A DNA stretch of 64,000 nt, from NCBI GenBank assembly GCA_963402885.1, contig OY727093.1, forward strand, positions 1,364,001-1,428,000, written 5' to 3'. Made by a program: the position numbers and the translations under genes. Shown here piece by piece: positions 45,349 to 59,059 of the stretch. Source of the DNA: Antedon bifida. Taxonomy: Eukaryota; Echinodermata; Crinoidea; Comatulida; Antedonidae. How positions within the stretch are numbered: the stretch's first letter is position 1; each line of letters starts with the position of its first letter. The notes under the pieces are model-generated. The model worked only from the letters and a program-made list of their open reading frames with translations, had not been told where the DNA came from and made no database searches.

Positions 45349-48064
45349 GACAGTAGATCGAGGCATCTTTCACAATGCATTGCTATAATCTCTTAACACA
45401 TGTCCTTACGAAAAATCTTTCTTACAAGGAATAATGTAGGCCTATTTTAACCCTCTAAACTGTTATATTTACAAATGCAAAAAGTGCGCAAATATTTACT
45501 TGCGTTGAATACGATTATTGGTTCAAAACCAATCCAAATATTCGTTTTAAATATATAAAATGTATAATATAATGTTAATAATATTTGTATATAATTTTAA
45601 ATGTATTCGATTTTTATTTGGTTAAGTTTGTCCATTTATTGTGATATTTATACATATTGAAGATAAGAGAGAGAAAAATAATAATAATTGATGATATGAA
45701 TACAAGTGTGCGTTGTCATTTTGTCATGTCCCAGTTCTATTTATAAAGTGGTTGTAGAAGTTAAAATGTTCTACCGCTGTGAACGTAATTTGTCAATGTT
45801 TTGGTTTGCTGTGGAAACCTGGCGGGGTATTACTTTCTAGCATAACGTTTAGTTGATAGAGAGTTTACATCATTACATCGTGACGTAATCGATTAAAACG
45901 ATGAATTACCTGTATAATATGTCTATGTTATAACATAGGTTCTAAAGGCCTGTTATGATTAGCCCATGTGTCAGATATTCATTTTCATTTATGTATTATA
46001 TGATAATAGAATGAGGCCTATAAAGCGCCTGTATGGTTATTAATAGCCATGACGTTTAGATGTCATATCGTCAGACACGATATCGTCACACACACAGTCA
46101 ATAGTAACGCGCGCGCGCTCAGATTCAGATGATTATTTTGATCGCCTTTTGTACGCGTTTGTTTATAAATTATACATGTGCACTTTCGTGGCGGACATAC
46201 TCGCTTAACTGTTTGTGGTGTTCTTATATTTTTTCCTGAGACTCGACTTCTTTGTATACTAACTTACAGATAGTGAATTAAATTAATTTAGTAAGAAATC
46301 ACATTTGAATGTCCAAGTTATAGACAAGTTGTTGAAATTCCAATTCGTCTAATTTGTCGTAAGCTATACGGCAACACAATAGAGGTATTAACACTGACGA
46401 CCTCTGAATGCCCAATTAGTGAATAATCATTAGGCCAGATGAATACCTTCTACACATTGCTAAATACTCTGCTATTCATGCTACTAAATACTACCTCTTA
46501 CTGGATACAAAACAATGGTAGAGTGAGACAGAGGCTTTACCTAAGTCCGGAATGGTGTGCCTCCTCATTGCCAGCTGGAACAATGCTGCTTCAAGTCCAT
46601 TATTTTAACAACTTTAAGGCCTCATTAGTGCAAAAAAAAATCCCCAAAACCACTCACTCAATTAGGCCTATGTGTTATTTTGTTTTCCCATAAAAAAAAA
46701 CCCATCACTGCGGAGAGTACCGTACTTCTTTTTGTCCCGACTCCCCCCTCCCGCTATAAATCTGAAACTGTCCAAATATTCTGGTAACTTAGAACTCATT
46801 TTCATACCAAAAATGGTAGGGAATACGGTAGATTGATGGTGGTGGTAATTGTATCTGTATTACGCACGCGTGATTGCGCTCTGGTCGCTAAATTGTTTAT
46901 CTAATTCGCTTTCATCCCAGTCCTATTTTAGGCCTTGTAGCTATAACATCCTAATTATTTAGGCGGAATTTAATAACGTTTCTTAATGAGTTTTCTGGGT
47001 AGATTAGAATGAGGGCATTTTGAAATGTAAATAGGCCTATTTCAAAGCAAATCTTATGCACACTAGGCCTAGTATTATTTTTTCGACATTTCAAAAAGTA
47101 CGATTTTTACGCGTCTGTGCGTTGCGTTCGGCACTGCGCGCAAACGCAGCCGAGAATTGATGATTATTTGTTTTATCAACATAACCATCACGAAATACAC
47201 TAATGTGGTTGTCAAACCAGTTCGTTATATTTAACACTCCAGGGTTAAATTGTCTTCAAAAACGTTACGTAACCATTTCTAAGGGTAGTCTATTTAGAGA
47301 CTTTGTGGGAACATTAGAACCCCATTAACAACAATACGGCTTACAACTCAATTCAACAATAAGTCAGTCAGTCCTGTACACAGATATTTTGTCTAATTGT
47401 AGGCCTACTACGCTTGTGTGTATCTCTTGAATTGATGCAATGTAAATTTTCAGGCCCCCTGGTGGTGTTTTTTTTTCTATAAAACATGTAGACAAACTAA
47501 AATTGAAGAACAATATAACATGCAATTATTGTAAATAATGTCTCTACCAATTTTGTTTTATTATACAAGCCAGAAAATGGTGAGTTTCGTTTATATTAGC
47601 CTAATAATATTTACTAACTATTACTACTATTTACAATTTGTTTGTTATTAAAATAAGGCAATGTTGATCTCCAGAGACAAAAGAGTTTATTTGTGGCTGC
47701 GACACAGAAACAGTACAGAAACAGAAATCGCGCACCGCAGAGTGATGTACATAGTACAGTACTGTTGGTATCTGTCGCAGCCAGACATAAGATAGAAGGA
47801 CTGTTACAGTTCCTATCTTGGCAAGGCGAGCTCAGTGTCCTGTTATTATTTTAGTTTTATCATTGGCAGTTATTGAACATTCGAGGCATGGATGTACGTA
47901 CGCATTGATTGTTACACAATACTAATCTTTCTGTTTTTATCCATCAATCAACATATTATCGAACAAAGAGATCCACACAGATCGATTGTAAGATATACCA
48001 ATAGTCTACTTTAACCATTGCTTGAGCTTAAAGTTTCCAATATCAATTGAACAATTCGGTCCTA

Positions 48065-48219
48065 AGGCCACCATAGAGTCCGGTCAGAGGCCATCATAGA
48101 GTCCGGTCAGATGCATCGTGCTGAGGAGTCCGGTCAGAGGCCATCATAGAGTCCGGCCCAAAAGCCATTATAAAAAGTCCTACCCAAAGGCCATCATAAG
48201 AATCCGGTCAGGTGCCATC
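48065..48219. repeat. Degenerate 23-27 bp tandem repeat, about 6.5 units
   Basis: The unit consensus is AGGCCATCATAGAGTCCGGT plus CAG. The first two units are nearly identical and later ones have substitutions and small insertions. Confidence 0.8.
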
Positions 48220-49282
48220 GTTTTTACCTTTTTAAAAAAAGAATCACGATGGTGTTATAAAGCGTGTTTTCTGATGTTGTTCACGTATTTAGTGTAAATA
48301 AGCTATGACCTCTGACATAAGGGTACATAACATAATGACCCCTGGTATGAACTTGACAACTTGGTACCGTATTCCATGTGTCGAAGTTAAAACAAATATC
48401 ATGTTGATGTAGTTTAAGCACACAGAATATGATTTAGCCTATGTTAATACAATATTTGTTTTGATTTTGTTTATTGATTTTTATAACTATTTCTACACAG
48501 ACATTAGTCTTAAACAAAATCATAATTCCGGATTTAAACAATATACTAATATTTGTGAACCTTTCCACAAAAATATTGATATTAAATTTTTTTAAACATT
48601 ATTGAATAATATAATAATATTATTACAATTTCATACGGTATTTATTAAAAAATAAACGATTTATGATCTGATTATTTTGAATGTTGTGGTACTATTTGTT
48701 CTATTTATCCTTCAACATAATGTAGACCTATCTAACATTGTTTTGTAGCCGTAGGCCTATGTTATTACATGCCTATTGTTTGTGTACAAATATCGGCATC
48801 AACAGCAGGCCGTAATGTCATGATAATCAATACAGTAACATTACTAAGTTTAGAAATTAAGATAACAGTAATTTCATTGTTTCATTACTTTTTTTATTTA
48901 TTTATAGTTCCATTATTCCTACCCGAAGTTTTATTTAATTTTAGAATATAGGCAAGATTTGCATTAATTGTTACATAAAAAATATAGGCGTATCTTGTTC
49001 TGAAGACGATTGGGCATCAATATCCAAATTATACTTTATTCCGCCATATTAATTCGGAATTTATAATCACAATTAACCGTGATTGTTCTAAATAAAATAG
49101 ACCACTCAACCAGCTGATGCTAAAATGTAGAGAACACTAGAAAGCGGCTATGAATGAACTGTCCTTCAAAACAGACTATTATGCGAAGGTCATACCATCA
49201 TTAGACATCATGTGTGGATTTTAATTTCGCGATTCTGTAGGCCTCTATTTCTTGTCGTTCGCATTAATTTAATAATATCATC

Positions 49283-52200
49283 ATCAACCAGGCGAACCGA
49301 CTTGCCTTTATGAACCAGGCGAACCGACTTGCCTTTATGAACCAGGCGAACCGACTTGCCTTTATGAACCAGGCGAACCGACTTGCCTTTATGAACCAGG
49401 CGAACCGACTTGCCTTTATGAACCAGGCGAACCGACTTGCCTTTATGAACCAGGCGAACCGACTTGCCTTTATGAACCAGGCGAACCGACTTGCCTTTAT
49501 GAACCAGGCGAACCGACTTGCCTTTATGAACCAGGCGAACCGACTTGCCTTTATGAACCAGGCGAACCGACTTGCCTTTATGAACCAGGCGAACCGACTT
49601 GCCTTTATGAACCAGGCGAACCGACTTGCCTTTATGAACCAGGCGAACCGACTTGCCTTTATGAACCAGGCGAACCGACTTGCCTTTATGAACCAGGCGA
49701 ACCGACTTGCCTTTATGAACCAGGCGAACCGACTTGCCTTTATGAACCAGGCGAACCGACTTGCCTTTATGAACCAGGCGAACCGACTTGCCTTTATGAA
49801 CCAGGCGAACCGACTTGCCTTTATGAACCAGGCGAACCGACTTGCCTTTATGAACCAGGCGAACCGACTTGCCTTTATGAACCAGGCGAACCGACTTGCC
49901 TTTATGAACCAGGCGAACCGACTTGCCTTTATGAACCAGGCGAACCGACTTGCCTTTATGAACCAGGCGAACCGACTTGCCTTTATGAACCAGGCGAACC
50001 GACTTGCCTTTATGAACCAGGCGAACCGACTTGCCTTTATGAACCAGGCGAACCGACTTGCCTTTATGAACCAGGCGAACCGACTTGCCTTTATGAACCA
50101 GGCGAACCGACTTGCCTTTATGAACCAGGCGAACCGACTTGCCTTTATGAACCAGGCGAACCGACTTGCCTTTATGAACCAGGCGAACCGACTTGCCTTT
50201 ATGAACCAGGCGAACCGACTTGCCTTTATGAACCAGGCGAACCGACTTGCCTTTATGAACCAGGCGAACCGACTTGCCTTTATGAACCAGGCGAACCGAC
50301 TTGCCTTTATGAACCAGGCGAACCGACTTGCCTTTATGAACCAGGCGAACCGACTTGCCTTTATGAACCAGGCGAACCGACTTGCCTTTATGAACCAGGC
50401 GAACCGACTTGCCTTTATGAACCAGGCGAACCGACTTGCCTTTATGAACCAGGCGAACCGACTTGCCTTTATGAACCAGGCGAACCGACTTGCCTTTATG
50501 AACCAGGCGAACCGACTTGCCTTTATGAACCAGGCGAACCGACTTGCCTTTATGAACCAGGCGAACCGACTTGCCTTTATGAACCAGGCGAACCGACTTG
50601 CCTTTATGAACCAGGCGAACCGACTTGCCTTTATCAACCAGGCGAACCGACTTGCCTTTATCAACCAGGCGAACCGACTTGCCTTTATGAACCAGGCGAA
50701 CCGACTTGCCTTTATGAACCAGGCGAACCGACTTGCCTTTATGAACCAGGCGAACCGACTTGCCTTTATGAACCAGGCGAACCGACTTGCCTTTATGAAC
50801 CAGGCGAACCGACTTGCCTTTATGAACCAGGCGAACCGACTTGCCTTCATCAACCAGGCGAACCGACTTGCCTTTATGAACCAGGCGAACCGACTTGCCT
50901 TTATGAACCAGGCGAACCGACTTGCCTTTATGAACCAGGCGAACCGACTTGCCTTTATGAACCAGGCGAACCGACTTGCCTTTATGAACCAGGCGAACCG
51001 ACTTGCCTTTATGAACCAGGCGAACCGACTTGCCTTTATGAACCAGGCGAACCGACTTGCCTTTATGAACCAGGCGAACCGACTTGCCTTTATGAACCAG
51101 GCGAACCGACTTGCCTTTATGAACCAGGCGAACCGACTTGCCTTTATGAACCAGGCGAACCGACTTGCCTTTATGAACCAGGCGAACCGACTTGCCTTTA
51201 TGAACCAGGCGAACCGACTTGCCTTTATGAACCAGGCGAACCGACTTGCCTTTATCAACCAGGCGAACCGACTTGCCTTTATGAACCAGGCGAACCGACT
51301 TGCCTTTATGAACCAGGCGAACCGACTTGCCTTTATGAACCAGGCGAACCGACTTGCCTTTATGAACCAGGCGAACCGACTTGCCTTTATGAACCAGGCG
51401 AACCGACTTGCCTTTATGAACCAGGCGAACCGACTTGCCTTTATGAACCAGGCGAACCGACTTGCCTTTATGAACCAGGCGAACCGACTTGCCTTTATGA
51501 ACCAGGCGAACCGACTTGCCTTTATGAACCAGGCGAACCGACTTGCCTTTATGAACCAGGCGAACCGACTTGCCTTTATGAACCAGGCGAACCGACTTGC
51601 CTTTATGAACCAGGCGAACCGACTTGCCTTTATGAACCAGGCGAACCGACTTGCCTTTATGAACCAGGCGAACCGACTTGCCTTTATGAACCAGGCGAAC
51701 CGACTTGCCTTTATGAACCAGGCGAACCGACTTGCCTTTATGAACCAGGCGAACCGACTTGCCTTTATGAACCAGGCGAACCGACTTGCCTTTATGAACC
51801 AGGCGAACCGACTTGCCTTTATGAACCAGGCGAACCGACTTGCCTTTATGAACCAGGCGAACCGACTTGCCTTTATGAACCAGGCGAACCGACTTGCCTT
51901 TATGAACCAGGCGAACCGACTTGCCTTTATGAACCAGGCGAACCGACTTGCCTTTATGAACCAGGCGAACCGACTTGCCTTTATGAACCAGGCGAACCGA
52001 CTTGCCTTTATGAACCAGGCGAACCGACTTGCCTTTATGAACCAGGCGAACCGACTTGCCTTTATGAACCAGGCGAACCGACTTGCCTTTATGAACCAGG
52101 CGAACCGACTTGCCTTTATGAACCAGGCGAACCGACTTGCCTTTATCAACCAGGCGAACCGACTTGCCTTTATGAACCAGGCGAACCGACTTGCCTTTAT

Positions 52201-52530
52201 GAACCAGGCGAACCGACTTGCCTTTATGAACCAGGCGAACCGACTTGCCTTTATGAACCAGGCGAACCGACTTGCCTTTATGAACCAGGCGAACCGACTT
52301 GCCTTTATGAACCAGGCGAACCGACTTGCCTTTATGAACCAGGCGAACCGACTTGCCTTTATGAACCAGGCGAACCGACTTGCCTTTATGAACCAGGCGA
52401 ACCGACTTGCCTTTATGAACCAGGCGAACCGACTTGCCTTTATGAACCAGGCGAACCGACTTGCCTTTATGAACCAGGCGAACCGACTTGCCTTTATGAA
52501 CCAGGCGAACCGACTTGCCTTTATGAACCA
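49283..52530. repeat. 27-bp minisatellite, 120 nearly identical units
   Basis: One hundred and twenty consecutive 27-bp units plus 8 bp of another. The unit reads, in codons of the plus frame, M-N-Q-A-N-R-L-A-F. Only about seven differences are visible: ATG to ATC in six units (at 49283, about 50633, 50660, 50849, 51254 and 52145) and one TTT to TTC (about 50847). GC is 14 of 27 bases, well above the surroundings, with two CpGs per unit. Because the period is divisible by three, three frames stay open throughout: plus MNQANRLAF, minus VHKGKSVRL and minus FIKASRFAW. None has a normal gene context, so I annotate a repeat and not a protein. Confidence 0.97.
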
Positions 52531-52584
52531 TTAAGAACCGTTTTTAGGCATACATACCGGTGTATCCGTTCGGTAAGCCCAGTT

Positions 52585-52930
52585 TGAGTTCAGTGAATTG
52601 AAAGGAAAGTTAACGCATTTAACATTGAGTGAGTGAGGGAAGGGTTAGTTAGAAGAGAATGAATTGAATGTTGAGTGAGAGAAGAGTTAAGAGAATTACG
52701 AAGTTACTTGAGTTGAGTGAAAGGAGAGCTAAGAAAGAGAAAAAAATTAAAATTGAGTGGGAGAAGAGTTAAGAGAACGAAGTGGTCGAAGACTTGAGTT
52801 GAGTGAAATGAGAGTTAAGAGAGAGAACGTTAGAAGTGTTAAAAGATAATGAAATTTCTTGAGTTGAGTGAGAGAGAAGAAGAGTTAAAAGAATGAAGTT
52901 ACTATAGGTTTATTGAAAAGGAGACTTAAA
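52585..52930. repeat. Purine-rich degenerate repeat next to the 27-bp array
   Basis: Recurring TTGAGTGAGAGAAGAGTTAA-like blocks, five or six times at irregular spacing of about 55-70 bp, with strong G/A bias on the plus strand. It is separate in sequence from the 27-bp array and much older, judging by divergence. Confidence 0.7.
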
Positions 52931-53918
52931 GGATGGAAATTATTTCTCTGTGCACTGCGATGATAATTAGTTAGCAGGTTTACAGTAGCAATATCATACG
53001 TTATTGAACAACTCGCAATGATTCAACATGAAGTGCCTATCACTTATAAGACCATTATTACAAATAATAAGATTTTTGTAGACAGCATTCGATGATTGAT
53101 AATGTTTATTATTACTTAAATTACCAACTTTCTTTACAACCTGACAGTCCAAGTATCCCCTTTATTAAACATGTAGTATCATCACCGTATTATCAGTAAC
53201 ACTACCGTTTCAAACTTAATTTCAAAGATATAATTAAATGAATGTTTGTCTGTGAGTCGATATGCCTGAACATTTAATCGAGTTCATATTGATAGATCGT
53301 GACTTAACTCGTATTTTACGTTGTCAATCATATTCAATGGCAATTGTATTGTAATATATATAGTAGTAGGCCTACTATTCATAGACTGATTTTATATGCA
53401 GGAATTAAACAAATGATGCAGTCTTAATAAAGAGAAACCGTGTTGTAATACCTTAAATTGGAATAATATAATGTTTCGTTGGCTTTATAAGCATAATAAT
53501 AGGCCTACACAAGCGTAATATTGTATATGTTGCGAACCAGGCTATCGTTAATTAACCGTATTTCACTATAAAATATAATTCTTTAAAAAGGTACAAAATG
53601 ATCCCAAGTAGGCCTACACTTTAATAGAACTGGAGGTTTAAATATCTGTTGGCCCACGTAAATATCACATTCGAAAGACATGCAATGATCTTAAATAGGC
53701 CTGTAATATTTTCCCATTTGTTTTTACCGATAAAGAAGTAATAATTGCTCGTAAACTACTGTGCAGTAAGTTAAGCATAACTTATCACCTAATTGTTTGC
53801 TCAATAAACTTGTAGGTGTTGATAAGTGATTGGGATGATAAACAAGCACTTCTGGATAACGTCAATGTCTGTCAAATTGTTCGGCAGTTAGACAGGTTGA
53901 ACGAGAGACATTTTAGTT

Positions 53919-53947
53919 GGGGGAAAGGGGTGGGTGGGGATGGGGGG
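53919..53947 (+). other. G-quadruplex-forming tract
   Basis: Five runs of three to six guanines separated by AAA, T, T and AT. This satisfies the usual four-run G-quadruplex pattern with very short loops, on the plus strand, in an otherwise AT-rich area. Confidence 0.7.
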
Positions 53948-54015
53948 AACGACGGAATCCGATTATTTGGTCGTGTCGCAAAGGCATATTCCCCACTCTA
54001 AGATACCCTTTGTTA

Positions 54016-54128
54016 AGCTCTGTCTATACACTATCATACTTTGCGCCAAAAAATGATGTCATATCACTACCATATTTGGGCACATCACACTTTTTTTGTC
54101 AAACTTGTTTGATAGTGTAGACAGAGCT
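54016..54128. mobile_element. Harbinger-like MITE, family B copy 1
   Basis: TIRs AGCTCTGTCTATACACTATC and GATAGTGTAGACAGAGCT bound 113 bp. It is flanked by TTA on both sides (54013-54015 and 54129-54131). The interior has ATGATGTCATATCACTACC and TTTGGGCACATCACA and no coding capacity. Confidence 0.85.
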
Positions 54129-54639
54129 TTAGTCTATCTGAAATTGTTCAGTTGAATGACGTTATATCTTGCGTGTATTGTAATTAAACCTACCAAATAA
54201 GACATGACGTTAAGTGAAAAGATTAAGTAATTTGAACATTTTTAATTAAATTTTATTAGTTGTGTTTTATCTTTTTTTTTTTATGGTTAATTTACATAAA
54301 ACATGGATGGTCGAATCACTACGGTGTTCTCATTTTTAATTACTAAATAAAACTTTATTGGTTCACCTCGAAGTATCCACGATATTTAATCATAATAACG
54401 TTTTATGGCAAGCGATTGCAAACGGGGAAAAATGTTTGTTATGATCTTCGAAACAAATGCAACAATTGTATCTAATTTACGTTTTATAAAGTATCACAGT
54501 TATTACGTAACATTCACCGGTTAGGTCAGTGTCCTACTATTTACGCCCTTGATATAAAAATGAATAAGAAAACAAGGAAATAGTGATTCACACAGTATCA
54601 CAACAGGGCTACCATGTAAGCAAAGGGGTCCATTCCAAC

Positions 54640-54767
54640 CCATTAAGGACGCAACGCAAGGACGTAAGCGCAACGCACGTATTGACCAATCACGACGCGA
54701 TGGATCATGCGAACTGGTTGTCATTAGTCAAATCGTGTGCGTTGCGCTTAAATCCTTGACCAAGTGT
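54640..54767. mobile_element. MITE family A copy 4 (ends decayed)
   Basis: The core GGACGCAACGCAAGGACGTA, TTGACCAATCACGACGCGAT and GTGCGTTGCGCTTAAATCCT is in family A order. Both outer TIRs are eroded (CAACCCATTAAGG and CCAAGTGTAA). Confidence 0.7.
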
Positions 54768-55329
54768 AAACTCGGCTATGGTGAAATATATCTATAAATG
54801 AAAGATAAATGTTGATTACAGTTTTACTAATTCGCAAGGTGCTGGCTTGCAAATTATAGGTGACCTATATCGACAAGGTAGTCTGGAGAGAACATAAAAT
54901 ATACACTTGAACATGATGTTAACAGCTTTGTTTATTGTCGTAGCTCACGAGGGGTTCTACTGCCAATCATAATGATTGACATTAGAAACTTTTTCACATT
55001 ATTGACTTTGAATGTACGCAGAAATAGCCTACATATTGATGTTAGTTACACAGGTTAAAACACAACAATACCTTAACCAACTTTGTCCATTGTCTACGAT
55101 GTTGTGACTAGTTTCGTTCACGCCAAAAGCTTCCATAATCGACGCCTCGTTACCGATATTAAATAAAACCATTTTCTTAATTCATTGTAATTATTTGTCA
55201 ACTTATTCGCCTGGGTAACGACAAACAGGATATTTAACTGTTATATTTACCCACTAGGCTGCAGTGTGTTTTATCATCAATGTATTGGCACCAAACTTGA
55301 CAGATGTATCCATACGAATTTGTAAATTA

Positions 55330-55445
55330 AGCGTGGTTCCCACTAGAGACGCAACGAAAGGACGCACGCGCAAGCAAGTTGACAAATGACAAGCCACTGT
55401 TCGGTCAAATCACTTACGTTGCGTCGCCAGTGTGTGAACCAAGCT
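55330..55445. mobile_element. MITE family A copy 5
   Basis: AGCGTGGTTCCCACTAGAGA at the left and TGTGTGAACCAAGCT at the right, flanked by TTA on both sides (55327-55329 and 55446-55448). Confidence 0.82.
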
Positions 55446-55496
55446 TTAGGTACGAAGCTTCCCGCTGCATCGCAAATCCACCGGCTTTCTCCGCTG

Positions 55497-56290
55497 ACTT
55501 TATTTTATTTTATTTTATTCAATTTTCAGGCACAAAAATACATGACAACAAGACAGCGGTGCAGCACCCTGAGGATTGCCATGAGTGCAAAGCACTATCG
55601 AGATGGCTCTCCATATACTGCACTTGAACATATAAGTAAACAATAAAAATACAAAGATATAAAAATTTAAAAATTGCGAGGCATCAAATTGAACAATCAT
55701 TAAAATTGAATCTAAAAAAATATATATATATATATATAAATATTATGTACAGATAAAAATGATTGTTTAAAGATAAAAAAATAAAAAGTTTAAAGTTGCC
55801 TGACATAAGACCGGAGAGCTGTCACAAATGTGTTAAAACTAAATAAAGAATGTTCTCTAATATAATTAGGAATCTCTTGCCATACACGGGGAAAATTAGT
55901 GTACAATGAATATTTGATTTTATTCATTCAAAATAAAAGTTTCACTACACTACCAAAATCTGAAATACCCGTCCTCTTTCATTCCATTAACGAACTAAAT
56001 GAAGGCTCCACATCTATTCAGTACCAACAGGGAAGAGTGATATAATAAAAGGGTTTCATGACCATAAAGTTATGATGAGCAATAATTCTTTAGAACTTGT
56101 TTTATAGAGGAAAAACATTCATGATAATTGAAATGATTTAGCAACCTAACAACTGCCATTTGTTAAAACATATTTTAACATTGCCTTTTGCAATTTGATG
56201 TATTTTCCTTTGTTGTTTTATTGTCTCAATTATGCCAAGCAAAACGAATATCCATTTTAAACTGGACCAATAAAATGTCTTGAATCTTGA
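55497..56290. mobile_element. Possible retroelement-derived segment
   Basis: The left edge is an (ATTTT)n run, which read on the minus strand looks like an AATAAAATAAAA tail after GTGCCTGAAAATTG. The right edge reads AATAAAATGTCTTGAATC on plus, a form common at non-LTR element 3' ends. A TA dinucleotide run lies near 55715-55740. No reverse-transcriptase or other domain is visible, and the two ends may belong to two separate insertions facing opposite ways. Confidence 0.25.
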
Positions 56291-57550
56291 ACCTCAGCAT
56301 AGACGTCGAACTATCAAATTAATTTGTGATATTTAATAAAATGTTTTAATAAGTTTATTATTATGATTTCACTTTGCTTACGAGTCCACTGTGATAGTAT
56401 GCGTACAGTAGTATTTCCAACGATTCAGCTCTGTGACCTAGGCCTATATGTATAGCCTACTGTATACAAACGTAAACCAGTCTGCATTTACACTATCTGC
56501 CTATCACGACAACGTTCTTTTGTCAAAACGTTATCGTAAATAGAATTGAAATTGTTTCACCTTGCTCGTTTGTTATTGATTTAAAATTTAATTGAGTGGA
56601 AAAAAGCATGAGATTGCTGAACGTGTCAAAGGTCATACACTACATGTGGATGTATTCAGTCAACAAAGTTTGGATTTCAACTGTCATGTCTATAGCATGG
56701 GAACTTTTTCCGCTTTTTAAACATGCATTTCGAATGGTCAAAACTAGAAATAGGGAATAATAATATGGTATTATAAATTGGTTAATTACATAAAACTTTT
56801 TTTAATGAAAATGTTCAATGTGCTACATGGCTGGTGCAACTCCATTTCATACTTTTTGGTAGAGAGGTCTTGAAAATTATTATTATTCTGTATGTTATGA
56901 AATGGGCGCTACGATACAATAGTATGGGGTGCCATAAGCAGCAAATGTGTATGTGTGTTAAAAAATGTACGTGTACCCTACATTTAAAATGTGTGTTTGT
57001 GTTATTTTTTAAATATTTATGAATTTGTGTTATAAAAAGTTAGTTGAATAAAGGTATGGTTCTTTTTATTTCCACGAAAGATAAACACAAGTAAGAGGAA
57101 GCGATATAGATATAACGTAACATCAGAAGTATAGTTAGGAAATACAAAATCGATAATAATAGGTGACCTATATTGAGGCTAATCTACAATCCCATCTGCT
57201 TTAATCTATCTTTCTTAATTCCTCGGCTTCGATGCTTCCGATGCTCAACCCATGTCCAGATTATCTTGTCCTCACTCTCACGACAATATTGACAGAAGGG
57301 CGTACCACTTAAAAATTATCATTTGTGGGTCTATTATTATCATATCACCCACCCATCCTGTAGGCCTATTGTCATCAAATACCGAATCGTTCTTTCACAT
57401 CCTGCGGTATAACGGTTCACGAGTCATGTGGCCGAACTATTTAGCTACGGTAGCTATACAAAATTGTTCACGATAAGACATCGATATTCTAATCAAGACC
57501 CTCGGAATGAGTGTATGTGGGCCTATTCAGCGCAGATCTTGTATAATTCA

Positions 57551-57672
57551 AGCTTGGTTCCCACCTAGGACGCAAAGCAAGGGCGTCGTGTACGCGCAAC
57601 GCAAGTATTGACCAATCGAACGATAGTTGGGTGTTCGTGCAGCGCTTGCATTGCGTTGTAGTGGGAACCAAG
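57551..57672. mobile_element. MITE family A copy 6
   Basis: The left end AGCTTGGTTCCCACCTAGGA and the right end GTAGTGGGAACCAAG are inverted. The interior has TTGACCAATCGAACG. The right terminus is mutated, so no target duplication can be read. Confidence 0.75.
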
Positions 57673-58369
57673 AAGTTTGTTAATAAGAATACTATATAAT
57701 GTTACGTAAGTTTAACGCGCGTAATATAATTGATATCCGTTATATTATTTACGTAGTCTTTGATGTGCTTATCCGTAACAACCTTAGAATATTAAGCCGA
57801 ATAATAAACATGTCTCAAGAAGATAGATAGTCTAATGATGTTAAGACCTTCTTCAAATACTTTGGATTAACTCTTTGTATTGCGTTCTAAGCCCAAACTC
57901 AAGTGCCCTAACGAATAATGAGGATTCTTCGTCGAGAGGTTGCTAGCGTCGATAAGAAGGCTAGAATATCGAGGGTTAAGAGTGTTTTCGTGGTGGGTCA
58001 GGGCAGCTGTGTACGCTAACACAATCGAGGGCCTTCAATGCTAGATCATTCGTCCTTGCAATAATGTATCGTTAAATATATTAGGCCGATCTAATATCTC
58101 CTTAAAAACTAATATTTGGGTATAATAAGAATGCGTACAAGACACTCTCCATTACGTTTAATACCCCTTCCTTTAGTGGCTGATGGTATAGGCACTGTTT
58201 AGCAATGATGGTCATTTGGTATCCGGCCTACTTTGAGTGAACCCAGCATACATTCCATCAAGTGACCGTTGTCCACTTTTAAGATTCAATGACATTTTGT
58301 CGATGATTGAAATAACAAATTGAGCTATCAGCACATTTCCTTTGAGGATTAATGTGATACATCGCGTCT

Positions 58370-58440
58370 TTATTGGTCAAATTACTTGCGTTGCGCGAGT
58401 TATGCGTCCTTGCGTTGCGCGCTTTATGCATCCTACTTCC
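58370..58440. mobile_element. MITE family A copy 7 (right-half fragment)
   Basis: Only ATTGGTCAAATTACTTGCGT, TTGCGCGAGTTATGCGTCC and a repeated TTGCGTTGCGCG survive. Termini are absent. Confidence 0.55.
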
Positions 58441-59059
58441 AATCTTTAGTATGAACTAAGCTATACTTATTTCCTAAACAAATCCTTAAAATATTATATA
58501 TATTCCTTCCATGATCTGGTGCTTTTCGTGACGATAAATTATTATTACTAAACTACTACATAAAACTAAATCTTACATTTAGGAGGCCTATACCTTGTCT
58601 TCAAAGACACAATATATATAGGCTTTGTTTTCGAAATAATTAAACAATTGAACATTATAGTAGGCCTAATTTTGTGAAATAAATTGGCGGTTATGTTTTC
58701 GTAATTGTTGTAATTAGTTATGAATTTTTAATAAATGAATGAATTTGTAAGCAAATGTTTAAAAAAACGAAAAACTTTGGTGTAGGAGACAATGGTGTTT
58801 AGATGTACCATACAGATTGTTTTAAGATGACCTAATGACATGTCAACCAGTATGGTTTCCCACACCTTCCTTCATTAAGAAGAATCCATTGAAAAATATT
58901 CCTTTGTTTGCTGCAACTATCCAGTTTGATTACAATAGAGATTATCCGTGTTTTCATTATGGCTATTGATTGGCAGACAAGATACTGTTTGAATGATGAC
59001 ATAATTAATGCTGACCAAGCAATCTTGTCTGCCTTCCCAATACAGAAAATAATTCATTA

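Larger units (their letters stand above)
44942..49282. other. Frizzled 3' UTR and downstream intergenic DNA
   Basis: Starts with the Frizzled 3' UTR, then AT-rich intergenic DNA with one degenerate tandem repeat (48065-48219), a CG-rich patch (GCGCGCGC) near 46111 and six TAGGCCTA palindromes. The open frame at 46439-46693 shows no domain or splice signals. Confidence 0.6.

Noticed and set aside
49208..52534. Three ORFs of about 960-1110 codons in the 27-bp array
   Set aside because: They follow automatically from a stop-free period divisible by three. There is no signal, domain or splice context, and no excess of synonymous change.
57252..57476. 74-codon plus ORF
   Set aside because: No recognisable domain, and it lies in a MITE-rich intergenic stretch. 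Its length is within chance expectation.
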